Shown here: piece after piece, positions 8,683-16,296 of the stretch | How the letters are laid out: each line of letters begins with the position of its first letter | How positions within the stretch are numbered: the stretch's first letter is position 1 | Assembly: GCF_044547355.1 (NCBI RefSeq) | Contig: NZ_JBIUAG010000007.1 | Coordinates: forward strand, 1-64,000 | Direction of reading: 5' to 3' | Source: Kutzneria sp044547355 | Lineage (GTDB): Bacteria; Actinomycetota; Actinomycetes; Mycobacteriales; Pseudonocardiaceae | Length of the DNA: 64,000 nucleotides | The notes under the pieces: generated by a model | What the model was told of the DNA's origin: nothing | What the model saw: the letters and a program-made list of their open reading frames with translations, nothing else | Databases searched by the model: none | Position numbers and translations under genes: made by a program

Positions 8683-9201
8683 TCAGCTCACTTGCAGGTC
8701 GATACAGGAGTAGAAGGCGTTCGACGTGTCGGCGATGTTCCAGATGGCCAGCACCGTGATGCGCCCGGTGTGGCCGCTGAGGTTGACGGTGTGCTGGACG
8801 GTCGCCGGCGGGACCTGGTTGTTGCCGCTGAAGTCGCCGACCTTGCTGCTGCCGACGTAGTACTCGTAGTTGGTGGTGCGGTGCCTGGCCGTGAACGTCC
8901 AGTTGAACGTCACGGACCGGCCGACGGCGGCCGCACGCCAGGGCTTGCTGTTGTCGTTGAGGTCAGCAAACCTTGCCACGCCGCCATTGCAGCTGCGCAG
9001 GCCCTTCGGGCCCTCCACGCTCTGCGGCTCGTACCTGATGTCGCCGCAGGACACCGTGCCGGCCGCGCACTGGGCCTGCCGACTGGCGGGTGAGTTGACG
9101 TATCCGTGGGCACTGGCCAGTGCCGCCGGGCCGACCACGACGATCAGGGGCGCCGCGATCGCGCCGATGAGGGCAGCGACCAGCCTTCGATGCATGTTCA
9201 T
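8683..9201 (-). CDS. Secreted lytic polysaccharide monooxygenase, AA10 (chitin-binding protein)
   Basis: A 172-residue exported copper enzyme that oxidatively cleaves chitin or cellulose chains. After a signal peptide ending in ...LASA, the mature protein begins with His32 (HGYVNSP), the obligatory N-terminal copper ligand. His107 in WTFTARH is the second histidine-brace ligand, and Phe163 in NAFYSCIDLQV is the axial residue typical of AA10. There is no additional carbohydrate-binding module. A dre-like DasR site lies 81-92 bases upstream, so control by GlcNAc signalling is plausible. It functionally complements the GH75 chitosanase nearby. Confidence 0.93.
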   Translation of the reverse strand: MNMHRRLVAALIGAIAAPLIVVVGPAALASAHGYVNSPASRQAQCAAGTVSCGDIRYEPQSVEGPKGLRSCNGGVARFADLNDNSKPWRAAAVGRSVTFNWTFTARHRTTNYEYYVGSSKVGDFSGNNQVPPATVQHTVNLSGHTGRITVLAIWNIADTSNAFYSCIDLQVS

Positions 9202-9281
9202 GCCGACTCCTTGCAGGGTTGCCCCGAAAGTGGCGTCGCGAGCGCCGAAGGGGCGGGAGCGGACGAGAAAACAACGAAATG

Positions 9282-9293
9282 TGGTTCAGACCA
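9282..9293 (-). promoter_or_regulatory. dre-like site (DasR box) upstream of the LPMO
   Basis: TGGTTCAGACCA keeps both TGGT and ACCA half-sites of the dre consensus TGGTCTAGACCA, differing only in the centre. It lies 81-92 bases before the LPMO ATG. DasR, a GntR/HutC regulator, controls chitin genes through dre sites in streptomycetes. Confidence 0.6.
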
Positions 9294-9429
9294 TAGCGAC
9301 GGCTGCCGATCACCGTCAAGACATGGTCGTTCACACCCCAACCTGGAGCAAAGTCGAAAACATGTTCGACACAGCCGCCGCAGCCTGGAAGAATGGCAGT
9401 AGTCAGCCGATCAACAGGCAGGGGGAGCC

Positions 9430-9711
9430 ATGACGCTGCGTGACGATGAGCTGCGATCGCTCGCGCAGATCGAACGATCGCTCACCGAGACCGATCCACG
9501 CCTGGCCCGGCGCCTGGCCGAGCTCCGTCCACTCACCCTCGGCACGGTGCTGGCCATGCTCGCCGGCTGCGTGGCCATGCACGCCAGCGGCATCGTGATC
9601 GCCGTGTCCGGCGCGGAGATCGGCTCGCCGGTCACGGTGGTGATCGGCGCCGCCCTGGCCACCGGGTTCCCGGCGTTAGCCGTCTGGCACCTGTGGTGGA
9701 GACGCCGCTGA
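9430..9711 (+). CDS. DUF3040 membrane protein
   Basis: A 93-residue protein. It starts with the DUF3040 pattern (LRDDELRSLAQIERSL, then DPRLARRL) at residues 3-30, followed by two hydrophobic segments at about 36-56 and 63-85 and a basic WRRR tail. This actinobacterial family is small, membrane-anchored and of unknown role. GGGGGAG directly precedes the ATG. It is flanked by its own hairpin downstream, so it is probably monocistronic. Confidence 0.85.
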   Translation: MTLRDDELRSLAQIERSLTETDPRLARRLAELRPLTLGTVLAMLAGCVAMHASGIVIAVSGAEIGSPVTVVIGAALATGFPALAVWHLWWRRR

Positions 9712-9716
9712 GCGGC

Positions 9717-9748
9717 CCGGCCCACCCCGTGCGCGCGGAGTGGGCCGG
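9717..9748 (+). terminator. GC-rich hairpin after the DUF3040 gene
   Basis: CCGGCCCACCCCG (9717-9729) pairs with CGGAGTGGGCCGG (9736-9748), with one G-U pair and a 6-base loop, five bases after the stop. No T-run, as is usual for GC-rich actinomycete terminators. Confidence 0.6.
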
Positions 9749-9798
9749 CCGGCTCCCGGCTGTGTGACAGTTCTGTGCGCGTGGACCGACAACACCGC

Positions 9799-9842
9799 GA
9801 CGGTCACTCTTTCGTCAGTGCCGCCGCCTAGCGTTCGGTGAC
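9799..9842 (+). promoter_or_regulatory. Promoter element shared with the second LuxR-type gene; possibly leaderless
   Basis: The 40 bases from GACGGTCACTC match those at 14568-14607 at 32 of 40 positions. Both carry GTCAG followed by a -10-like hexamer (TAGCGT here at 9829-9834). Transcription from that hexamer would begin close to the ATG at 9843, so the mRNA may be leaderless. Confidence 0.6.
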
Positions 9843-10496
9843 ATGAACACCGCACTCGCCACCGTGGCCGCGATCGGGTCGCGCGCCGAGCAGGTCTTCC
9901 CGGTGCGCCTGGCCGTCGAGGACGCGCTGACGCGGGACGCGGTGGCGCAGGCCGTCGCCGAGCATCCGCGGCTGCGGCTGACCGAGCGCCCCGGGCCGGG
10001 CGAGGTGCTGCTGGCGATCACCACCGAGGTCACCGACGAGCTGCTGGCCACCATCACTGGCGAGGCCGCTCCCCCGGTGCTGCTGGTCGCCGATCGCCTG
10101 GGCGGCCGGCACTTGCTGCGCAGCCTGCACGCCGGCGTGGTCAGCTTCCTGCCCCGCCGCTCCACCGATCTGGCCACCATCGCCCGGGCGCTGGTCACCA
10201 CCGCCGAGGGCCGCTCCGTGCTGCCGCCGTCGGTGGCCCGGCTGCTGGTGGACCACCTGCGCCGCATCGACCAGGTCCTCATCACCACCACCGGCTACGG
10301 CGCCGCCGGCCTCGACACCCGCGAGGTCGCCGTGCTGCGCCTGGTCGCCCAGGGCCGGGAAAACGCCGACATCGCCCGCGAACTGCGCTACTCCGAGCAC
10401 ACCATCAAGCGCATCCTCAAGGATCTGCTCAGCCGCCACAACCTCCGCAACCGCGCCCACGCCGTCGCCTACGCCCTGAAAATCGGCGCCATCTGA
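9843..10496 (+). CDS. LuxR-HTH regulator without an obvious receiver aspartate
   Basis: A 217-residue regulator. Residues about 155-212 form a LuxR/GerE HTH (LDTREVAVLRLVAQGRENAD..., then SEHTIKRILKDLLSRH). The first 130 residues have the alternating strand/helix pattern of a receiver, but where the phospho-accepting Asp should stand the sequence reads VLLAITTEVTDELL. No acidic pocket or partner kinase gene is visible, so it probably does not act by ordinary phosphorylation. It has a sister at 14637-15242 with a matching promoter. Its neighbour is a convergent AfsR-type regulator. Confidence 0.85.
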   Translation: MNTALATVAAIGSRAEQVFPVRLAVEDALTRDAVAQAVAEHPRLRLTERPGPGEVLLAITTEVTDELLATITGEAAPPVLLVADRLGGRHLLRSLHAGVVSFLPRRSTDLATIARALVTTAEGRSVLPPSVARLLVDHLRRIDQVLITTTGYGAAGLDTREVAVLRLVAQGRENADIARELRYSEHTIKRILKDLLSRHNLRNRAHAVAYALKIGAI

Positions 10497-10584
10497 TGTC
10501 ATGAAGGGCCCCATACTGACGTCTGGTGTCATGAAGGGGCCCTTCCTGGCGTTGAACGAGAGGATCGGTCCCTTGATCTTGGGG
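10496..10584 (+). repeat. Dispersed intergenic repeat, copy B (tandem with a partial copy)
   Basis: The full element at 10527-10584 is almost identical to copy A. It is preceded at about 10496-10521 by a truncated, diverged copy (GTCATGAAGGGCCCCAT...GACG). The array fills the 88 bases between convergent genes and touches the stop codon of the AfsR-type gene at 10585. Confidence 0.85.
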
Positions 10585-12903
10585 TCAGTTCAGGGCGGCG
10601 GCCAGGTGGGCGCGGACCACTTCGGACTCGAACAGGCCCAGCTCGTCGCCGGTGTCGAGTAGGTAGCGCAGCAGGATCTTGGTGTCCTCGGGCAGCGGGC
10701 CGCCCTCGACGCCGAGCCGGGATTCCACGATCTCCCAGGCCTGCTTGAGCACGATGCCGGCGGTTTTCCTGTCCCCACGGGCTTCCTCCACGCCGGCCAG
10801 GCCGATGAGCGTGATGATCACCCGCTTGGGATCGTCCACGTCCTTGCCGACGATGAGCGATTCCCGGTACAGCGTCACGGCTTCGTCGAGGCGGCCGGTG
10901 ACCTGGGAGACGCCGGCCAGGCCCATCAGCAGGCGGGCCCGCGGGGCCGGGTCGACGGCCTTGGCCAGGCTGATCCGGACGCTGTCCTCCCAGTCCTGCA
11001 ACAGCCCGCGCCGCAAGTAGAAGCGCTGCATGGGAATCGTCAGCCGCCACGGCTCGTCGACCTGCCGGATGAGGGTCTCCACCACCTCGTGCTCGGCGGT
11101 GTACCAGGCGACGGCCTCGCGCTCGTTCTGTTCCGCGGCAAGGCTGTCGTGCGCCCACTGGGTGCCTTGCACGTAGTGCTGCACCATGCGGGCCGTCGCG
11201 GCGGTGCGGTCGGCCTCGGAGTCGATCTCCTCGCTGAGGTCGTGCGCGTACGCCATCACGAGCTCGTGCGCGCGGTACCGGCCCGGCTTCGGCTGATCGA
11301 CCAGCCACGAGTCGACGAGCTCGGCCAGCGCGGCCTCGGCGGTCGGCTGGTCGACGTCGAGCAGCCGAGCGGTGACGGGGGCGGAGAATCCGTCGAGAGG
11401 ATGCAGGCTCAGCAGCCGGAACAGCCGGGCCGCGGGCCCGCCCAGCCGGTCGTACGACCACGAGAACACGGTCCGCAGGCCGCTGCCGCCGAACACGGTC
11501 GTCAGGTCGTCGACCACCGAGGCCAACGTGAAGCCGGGATTCATCAGCAATCGCGCCGCCACCAACGACAACGCCAGCGGCAGCCCGCCGCAGGCCTGCA
11601 CGATCCGTTCCGCCGCAACCGGTTCCGCGTCGATCCGCCCGGCCCCGAGGCGGCGGGAGAGCAACTCCCGCGACTGCTCGGGGTCCAGCATGCCGACGGA
11701 CACCACACCCACCTTGCCAACCTCGGACAGGCCCGGCAACCTGCGCTTGCTGGTCACCACCACCAGCGCGCCGGGCGTCGGCGTGAGCCCGCGGATCTGG
11801 TCCACCCGGCACACACCGTCCACGAGCACCAGCAGTTCCTTGCCGGCGATCATCCGCCGGTACTCGGCCGCCAGCTCGTCCGGGCTCTCCGGCACCTGGT
11901 CGGCCGGCAGCCCCAGGGCCCGCAGGAACGACCTCAGCATCGGCACGGCCGTGTCGGGGCCGGCGTGGTGCAGGTTCACGTAGAGCTGGCCGTCACGGAA
12001 GCGCAGGCGGTTGCGCCGGGCCCAGTGAACGGCCAAAGTGGACTTTCCCGCGCCGGGCATTCCCTCCAGGCACAGGACTTCCACCTTCTCGTCGGCCCAG
12101 CGGTCCAGGTCCGCGAGCTCGCCGCCCCGGCCGGCGAACGACCGCACGTCGGCCGGCAGCTGGGCCGGCCGCAGCACCGCGGCCCGCACGTCGGCCATCC
12201 GCAGCGCGGCCCGCAGATCCTTGCCGGGGTCGATGCCGAGCTGCTCGACGAGCCGCTGCGCGATGTCCCGATAGACGTCCTCGGCGGCGCCGGGCCGGCC
12301 CATCGCCACCAGCAGCCGCATCAGCCGCACGTGCAGCGCCTCGTCCAGCGGCATCCAGCCGGCGATCCGCCGCACCCCGGCCAGCACGACCTCGGGCTTG
12401 CCCAGGGCAAGCGCGCGGTCGGCGGCCGCCCGGGCGGCGTCGGCGACCTCGTGATCGATTTCGGCGAACACCGGATGCGGCCGGCCGAGCTCGGCGGCGC
12501 ACCGGCCCCGCACCAGCTCCAGGGCGGCGACGTGGTCGTCGAGATCGGCCGCCATGCTGGCCCGCGCGACAAGTGCACGGAATCTCGACAGGTCGGACGC
12601 GTCCGCGTCGATCAGCAGCTCGTAGCCGCCGGCCTGCCGGGTCAACAGTTCGCCCTGGCGGCGGGTCGTCAGCCCCGGCTCCAGGGCCCGGCGCAGCGTG
12701 CCCACGTAGCGGTGCACGAGGTTGGCCGCGCTGGTCGGGGCCCGTTCGCCCCAGACCAGATCGATCAGCTCCGACTGCCCGGCCGGCTTGCCCGCCTTGG
12801 CCAGCAACAGGGCCAGCACGGCGCGCTGCTGCGGCGGGCCCAGCTCCACGGGCTCGCCGTCGCGCCGCGCCGTCACCGGACCGAGCACCGTGAACGTCAA
12901 CAC
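10585..12903 (-). CDS. AfsR/SARP-type regulator with BTAD and NB-ARC domains
   Basis: A 772-residue regulator. The winged helix occupies residues 1-95 (LTFTVLGPV..., WGERAPTSAANLVHRYVGTL), the BTAD about 100-240, ending QLGIDPGKDLRAAL. NB-ARC has Walker A GMPGAGKS at 281-288 and a LLVLVDGV Walker B. A C-terminal helical region has only a few TPR-like repeats, so the protein is shorter than the AfsR at 99-3083. It starts at GTG with a -10-like TAGAAT (12911-12916) close upstream and a GTCAG-N5-CTGAC dyad where the -35 should be. It lies just downstream of a P450 and a thioesterase gene and may control them. Confidence 0.92.
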   Translation of the reverse strand: MLTFTVLGPVTARRDGEPVELGPPQQRAVLALLLAKAGKPAGQSELIDLVWGERAPTSAANLVHRYVGTLRRALEPGLTTRRQGELLTRQAGGYELLIDADASDLSRFRALVARASMAADLDDHVAALELVRGRCAAELGRPHPVFAEIDHEVADAARAAADRALALGKPEVVLAGVRRIAGWMPLDEALHVRLMRLLVAMGRPGAAEDVYRDIAQRLVEQLGIDPGKDLRAALRMADVRAAVLRPAQLPADVRSFAGRGGELADLDRWADEKVEVLCLEGMPGAGKSTLAVHWARRNRLRFRDGQLYVNLHHAGPDTAVPMLRSFLRALGLPADQVPESPDELAAEYRRMIAGKELLVLVDGVCRVDQIRGLTPTPGALVVVTSKRRLPGLSEVGKVGVVSVGMLDPEQSRELLSRRLGAGRIDAEPVAAERIVQACGGLPLALSLVAARLLMNPGFTLASVVDDLTTVFGGSGLRTVFSWSYDRLGGPAARLFRLLSLHPLDGFSAPVTARLLDVDQPTAEAALAELVDSWLVDQPKPGRYRAHELVMAYAHDLSEEIDSEADRTAATARMVQHYVQGTQWAHDSLAAEQNEREAVAWYTAEHEVVETLIRQVDEPWRLTIPMQRFYLRRGLLQDWEDSVRISLAKAVDPAPRARLLMGLAGVSQVTGRLDEAVTLYRESLIVGKDVDDPKRVIITLIGLAGVEEARGDRKTAGIVLKQAWEIVESRLGVEGGPLPEDTKILLRYLLDTGDELGLFESEVVRAHLAAALN

Positions 12904-12937
12904 TCACGCCATTCTAGGACGGTCACCCGCCGGGATT

Positions 12938-12952
12938 GTCAGCGCCGCTGAC
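12938..12952. promoter_or_regulatory. GTCAG-N5-CTGAC operator candidate before the AfsR-type gene
   Basis: GTCAGCGCCGCTGAC lies 35-49 bases upstream of the GTG at 12903, over the expected -35 region. The same gapped dyad recurs at 14583-14597 and 16282-16296. Confidence 0.6.
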
Positions 12953-12957
12953 GATCC

Positions 12958-14061
12958 TCACCACCGCACGGGCAGCGCCCGCAGACCGTGCACCGGCGAC
13001 CGGTCCGTGAACACCAGCTCCGACCGAGGCTTGGCCAGCCCCAGGTGCGGGCGCGGGCCGAACAGCGCGGACAGGCCCTCCTGGAGCAGGACCCGGGCGA
13101 ACTGGCTGCCGGCGCACTGGTGCGGCCCGTAGCCGAAGGCGAGGTGGGCTCGGGAACTCGGCCGGGCCAGGCGGAGCTCGTCGGGATGGTGGAAGACCTC
13201 CGGGTCGCGGTTGGCCGAGCTCACCGACACCACCACGCACTCCCCCGGCCGCACCACATGATTCCCGATCCGCACCGGCTCGGTGGCGTGGCGGACGACG
13301 CCGTGCTGGACCACGGACAGGTAGCGCAGCAGCTCCTCGACCGCGACCGTCACCTCGACGTCGCCTTCGGTCAGCGACTCCACCCGGCGCGGGTCCTCCA
13401 GCAAAACCACAGCGCTCAGCGACAACATGCCGATCGACGTCTCGTAGCCGGCGAACAGCACCGTCGTGGCGAGCTCGATCATCTCCGTGGTCGTCGGCGG
13501 CTGCGCCAGCACGGCCGCCTGCCGCAGGAACCCGCTGATCAGGTCGGTGGTCGGCGTGCGGCGGCGCTGCTCGAGGACTTCGGCCAGCCTCGGCCGCAGC
13601 GCGGCGGCGTCCGGCGGAAATCCCTCGGGCAGGCCGACGAGTTCGCCCAGCACCTGGGCGACCAGCGGCCGGGCGTAGTCGGCGACGAGGTCGGACGGCG
13701 ATTCCAGGGCCTCGGACCGGTCCTCGGCCATCGCCCGGACCCGCGGCCGCCAACCGTCAGCTCGCCTGATCGTCAGCTCCGGGACCAATAGCCGGCGCAG
13801 CCGGGCGTGCTCGTCGCCGGCCAGGTCCCGCACCGTCCCCCGGTGGCTCGGCCCGCCCCCGTCCGGCCCGTGGGCGGTGAACCGCGGGTCGGCGAGCACG
13901 CGGCACGCGTCCTCGTGCCGGGTGACCAGCCAGGCCGGCGCACCCGCCGGCGTCATCACCAGCGACACCGGGTCCTCCCGGCGCAGCCGGGCCAGCTCGG
14001 GCGGCGGGTCGAACGGGCATTTCGCGGGCCGGGCCAGCGGCATCGACGTGATCGTGTTCAT
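12958..14061 (-). CDS. Cytochrome P450
   Basis: A 367-residue heme monooxygenase. The I-helix oxygen-binding motif is AGYETS at 204-209 (usual AGxxTT), ExxR is EELLR at 243-247, and the heme-thiolate loop is FGYGPHQCAGSQ with Cys316. Bacterial soluble P450s are typically about 400 residues, so this one is slightly short, with a trimmed N-terminus and B-C region. The ATG at 14061 is chosen because GGAGGAG lies just upstream and it overlaps the previous gene's stop as ATGA. A longer frame continues upstream but lies over the thioesterase. Probably tailors a small molecule with that enzyme. Confidence 0.9.
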   Translation of the reverse strand: MNTITSMPLARPAKCPFDPPPELARLRREDPVSLVMTPAGAPAWLVTRHEDACRVLADPRFTAHGPDGGGPSHRGTVRDLAGDEHARLRRLLVPELTIRRADGWRPRVRAMAEDRSEALESPSDLVADYARPLVAQVLGELVGLPEGFPPDAAALRPRLAEVLEQRRRTPTTDLISGFLRQAAVLAQPPTTTEMIELATTVLFAGYETSIGMLSLSAVVLLEDPRRVESLTEGDVEVTVAVEELLRYLSVVQHGVVRHATEPVRIGNHVVRPGECVVVSVSSANRDPEVFHHPDELRLARPSSRAHLAFGYGPHQCAGSQFARVLLQEGLSALFGPRPHLGLAKPRSELVFTDRSPVHGLRALPVRW

Positions 14062-14468
14062 CGGGTCCTCTCCTCCGGGGACACCACGAGGCAGGTGGTG
14101 GACGCGGTGGCCAGCACCCCGCCGGCCGCGTCGCAGACGTCGGCCTCGGCGAAGTGGACCCGCGGACCGGACTCCCGGATCCAGCCGCGCACGTACACCT
14201 CGCCGACGGCCGGCGAGACCGCGCGCAGATAGCTGACCCGCAGGTCGAGCAGCACGTAGTCGCCGCCGGGGCGAAGCGTGCTGCGGACCGCGAAGCCCAG
14301 CACCGCTTCGATCAGCCCGGCCAGCGCGAGGGTGGCCCGGGGCACCGCCGCGATCACCACATCGCCCTCCTCCACACACACCCAGCGCGGCCGGCCGCCC
14401 GCCGGCACCGGCGGGTGCGGGGTCGTGCGCAGCACGTCCAGGCCGGAGCGCCGTTCGACCGACTCCAT
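14058..14468 (-). CDS. Hotdog-fold thioesterase, PaaI-like
   Basis: A 136-residue cytosolic protein. It shows the hotdog pattern of the PaaI/4HBT-type family: LIEAVLGFAVRSTL around the central helix, LLDLRVSYLRAV in the following strand, and then VYVRGWI...VHFAEADVCDAAGGVLATAS. Such enzymes hydrolyse acyl-CoA or acyl-carrier thioesters. The catalytic acidic residue common in PaaI is not obvious, so a binding role is possible. The start at 14468 has GGAGG nearby. It is translationally coupled to the P450 by ATGA and divergent from a LuxR-type regulator. Confidence 0.75.
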   Translation of the reverse strand: MESVERRSGLDVLRTTPHPPVPAGGRPRWVCVEEGDVVIAAVPRATLALAGLIEAVLGFAVRSTLRPGGDYVLLDLRVSYLRAVSPAVGEVYVRGWIRESGPRVHFAEADVCDAAGGVLATASTTCLVVSPEERTR

Positions 14469-14567
14469 CGGCTCCTCCCGTGTTCCGTCTCCGATCAGGC
14501 CACAGCCGAGGCGGCCTCGGACAGCGCGCACGACCAACGGGTCACCGATTCGACACTCGTGGTGCAG

Positions 14568-14607
14568 GACGGTCACTCGATCGTCAGTTCCACTGACTAA
14601 CGTCCGG
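14568..14607 (+). promoter_or_regulatory. Promoter of the second LuxR-type gene with GTCAG-N5-CTGAC dyad
   Basis: This copy of the shared element matches 9799-9838 at 32 of 40 positions. It contains GTCAGTTCCACTGAC at 14583-14597, directly abutting a -10-like TAACGT at 14598-14603, so a bound repressor would block RNA polymerase. It may also influence the divergent thioesterase-P450 pair. Confidence 0.6.
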
Positions 14608-14636
14608 GCGGTGGCCGAGAAGGAGTGGTGAGAACC

Positions 14637-15242
14637 GTGCTGCGCGAGGATCCGACGGTGTGGTTCACGCTGTTCGGCGACGACGTGCTCGCCGCCGAGG
14701 GCATCGCCGCCGCCGGCGCCCGGCTGCGGTTCGCCCCGGGCGGTCACGACCAGGCCGACGCCCTGCTCGCGGTGACCATCGACCTGACCGACGAGTTGGC
14801 CGCGGCCCTGCTCCAGGCCGCCGCTTCCCGCCGCCGGCCGGCGGTTCTCGTCGTCACCGCGTCCGTCGGCGGCCACCCGCTGGACCGGGCCCTCGCCTCC
14901 GGTCCCGTGCACCTGCTGCCGCGCCGCGACGCCACCGCCGCCGGCATCGCCGTCCTGCTGCACCGCATCGCCGCCGAGCGCTCCATCGCCGACTCGCCGG
15001 CGTCACATCTGACCCGCCTGCTCGCCGACTTGAGCGACCAAGGCCGCCCTCGCGGCCTCGACCAGCGGGAGGCGCGCCTGCTCGCCCTGCTGGCCGACGG
15101 CGCCGACACCGCCGCCATCGCCCGGGACCTGCACTGCTCGAGTCACACCGTCAAACGCCTGGTCCGGGACCTGATGCAGCGCTACGACGCCCGCAACCGC
15201 GCCCATGTGGTGGCGCACGCCCTCCAGACCGGCCTGATCTGA
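14637..15242 (+). CDS. LuxR-HTH regulator, sister of the gene at 9843
   Basis: A regulator of about 201 residues. The C-terminal HTH (LDQREARLLALLADGADTAA..., SSHTVKRLVRDLMQRYDARN) closely parallels the protein at 9843-10496. The N-terminal half is again receiver-like but without an obvious phospho-acceptor (ALLAVTIDLTDELAAALL). GTG at 14637 is preferred because AGGAG at 14621-14625 is well spaced; GTG codons at 14625 and 14628 are in frame but too close to it. Divergent from the thioesterase-P450 pair and followed by an SsgA-like gene, it may link metabolism and development. Confidence 0.82.
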   Translation: MLREDPTVWFTLFGDDVLAAEGIAAAGARLRFAPGGHDQADALLAVTIDLTDELAAALLQAAASRRRPAVLVVTASVGGHPLDRALASGPVHLLPRRDATAAGIAVLLHRIAAERSIADSPASHLTRLLADLSDQGRPRGLDQREARLLALLADGADTAAIARDLHCSSHTVKRLVRDLMQRYDARNRAHVVAHALQTGLI

Positions 15243-15344
15243 GACCCGGACCTCACTCGGTCGCGTGATTTGAGCCTCAGTCGCGTCCTGAGTGGCCAGT
15301 TGGCGCGTCACAACGATGGAGCGCCAACCGAAGGAGCGAGGGCC

Positions 15345-15758
15345 ATGAGCGACGCACCCGTCACCGTCAAGGTCGACATCACCCTGGGCCTGCGGGGCAT
15401 GCTGGGCGGCCCGGTCCCGGTGCCGGCCGAGCTGAGCTACGACCCCACCGACCCGTACGCGGTCACCGCGACGTTCCACCACGGCCTGGGCGAGGTCACC
15501 TGGATCTTCGCCCGGGACCTGCTGGCCGACGGCCTGATCGCCCCGGCCGGGGACGGCGACCTGCACCTCAACCCCGTCTTCGACGCCGACCTGGTGCTGT
15601 TCGTGCTGAACAGCCCCGACGGCGCGGCGGTCATGGAGGCGCCGGCCGAGGAGTTGGCCGAGTTCCTCGACCTGACCTACGAGCAGGTCGCGCCGGGTTC
15701 GGAGTGGGACCAGGTCGACTTCGAGGGCGAGCTGGCCAAAATGGCCGCGCGCCGCTGA
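15345..15758 (+). CDS. SsgA-like (SALP) sporulation/cell-division regulator
   Basis: A 137-residue protein with the SsgA family pattern: VPVPAELSYDPTDPYAVTATF, then WIFARDLLADGLIAPAGDGD, and a C-terminal acidic helix. SsgA-like proteins are restricted to sporulating actinomycetes, where they position septa and cell-wall synthesis; SsgB recruits FtsZ. I cannot tell which paralogue this is. The ATG at 15345 is preferred (AGGAGCGAGGGCC precedes it). It ends four bases from the convergent MarR gene. Confidence 0.9.
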   Translation: MSDAPVTVKVDITLGLRGMLGGPVPVPAELSYDPTDPYAVTATFHHGLGEVTWIFARDLLADGLIAPAGDGDLHLNPVFDADLVLFVLNSPDGAAVMEAPAEELAEFLDLTYEQVAPGSEWDQVDFEGELAKMAARR

Positions 15759-15762
15759 CCGA

Positions 15763-16224
15763 TCAGGGGAAACGACGGCGCCGCTGGTGCTCGCTGACGT
15801 CGAAAAAAGCGGCCTTGAACTGGGCGAACGCGTCACGGCCGAGGCGCCGGGCATGACGGTCCTGGATGGCGGCCATGATCTTGTCGGCGGCCCGCATCTG
15901 GGCCTGGCCGCGCTCGGTGGGGCAGACCAGCTTGGCTCGGCGGTCGGCCGGGTCGGGCTTGCGGCGCACGTAGCCGAGTGACTCGAGCTCGTCGACCATC
16001 GTGCCGATGACCTGCTTGTGCTGGCCGGACAGCCGGGCCAGGTCGGTGGCCCGCACGCCCTCCACGTCGAGGTAGGCGAGCACGGCCCCGTGCCGGGGCT
16101 GGAGATCGTCGAAGCCCTGGGTGGCCAGCGTGGCGAACAGCTCCTGCTGGATGGCGAACAGCAGCCGGCCGGCGAGCACGCCGAGATCCGGGTTGGTCTG
16201 GTTCCGCTCCGTCCGCGTGCCCAC
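15763..16224 (-). CDS. MarR family transcriptional regulator
   Basis: A 153-residue winged-helix regulator. The core reads VRATDLARLSGQHKQVIGTMVDELESLGYV followed by the wing RRKPDPADRRAKLV, the textbook MarR signature at residues 55-100. Flanking helices make the dimer. The start is GTG with GGGAGG upstream. A GTCAG-N5-CTGAC dyad lies 58-72 bases before it, where -35 would be, and identical dyads sit at two neighbouring regulator promoters. It is therefore a good candidate for the factor binding them, as inference only. Confidence 0.9.
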   Translation of the reverse strand: MGTRTERNQTNPDLGVLAGRLLFAIQQELFATLATQGFDDLQPRHGAVLAYLDVEGVRATDLARLSGQHKQVIGTMVDELESLGYVRRKPDPADRRAKLVCPTERGQAQMRAADKIMAAIQDRHARRLGRDAFAQFKAAFFDVSEHQRRRRFP

Positions 16225-16281
16225 CCGCGCCTCCCGAATCCGTGCTTCGGGTGATCATCGCACACACCAGGACGACCGACC

Positions 16282-16296
16282 GTCAGGGACGCTGAC
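16282..16296. promoter_or_regulatory. GTCAG-N5-CTGAC operator candidate before marR
   Basis: GTCAGGGACGCTGAC lies 58-72 bases upstream of the MarR GTG and overlaps the stop codon of the AfsR-type gene ending at 16283. An adjoining CTGACGGTCAG extends it into a second short palindrome. Confidence 0.55.

Noticed and set aside
14062..14379. N-terminal extension of the P450 frame
   Set aside because: Lies in another frame over the thioesterase gene and has Arg/Gly low complexity; the ATG at 14061 has a ribosome-binding site and couples by ATGA.
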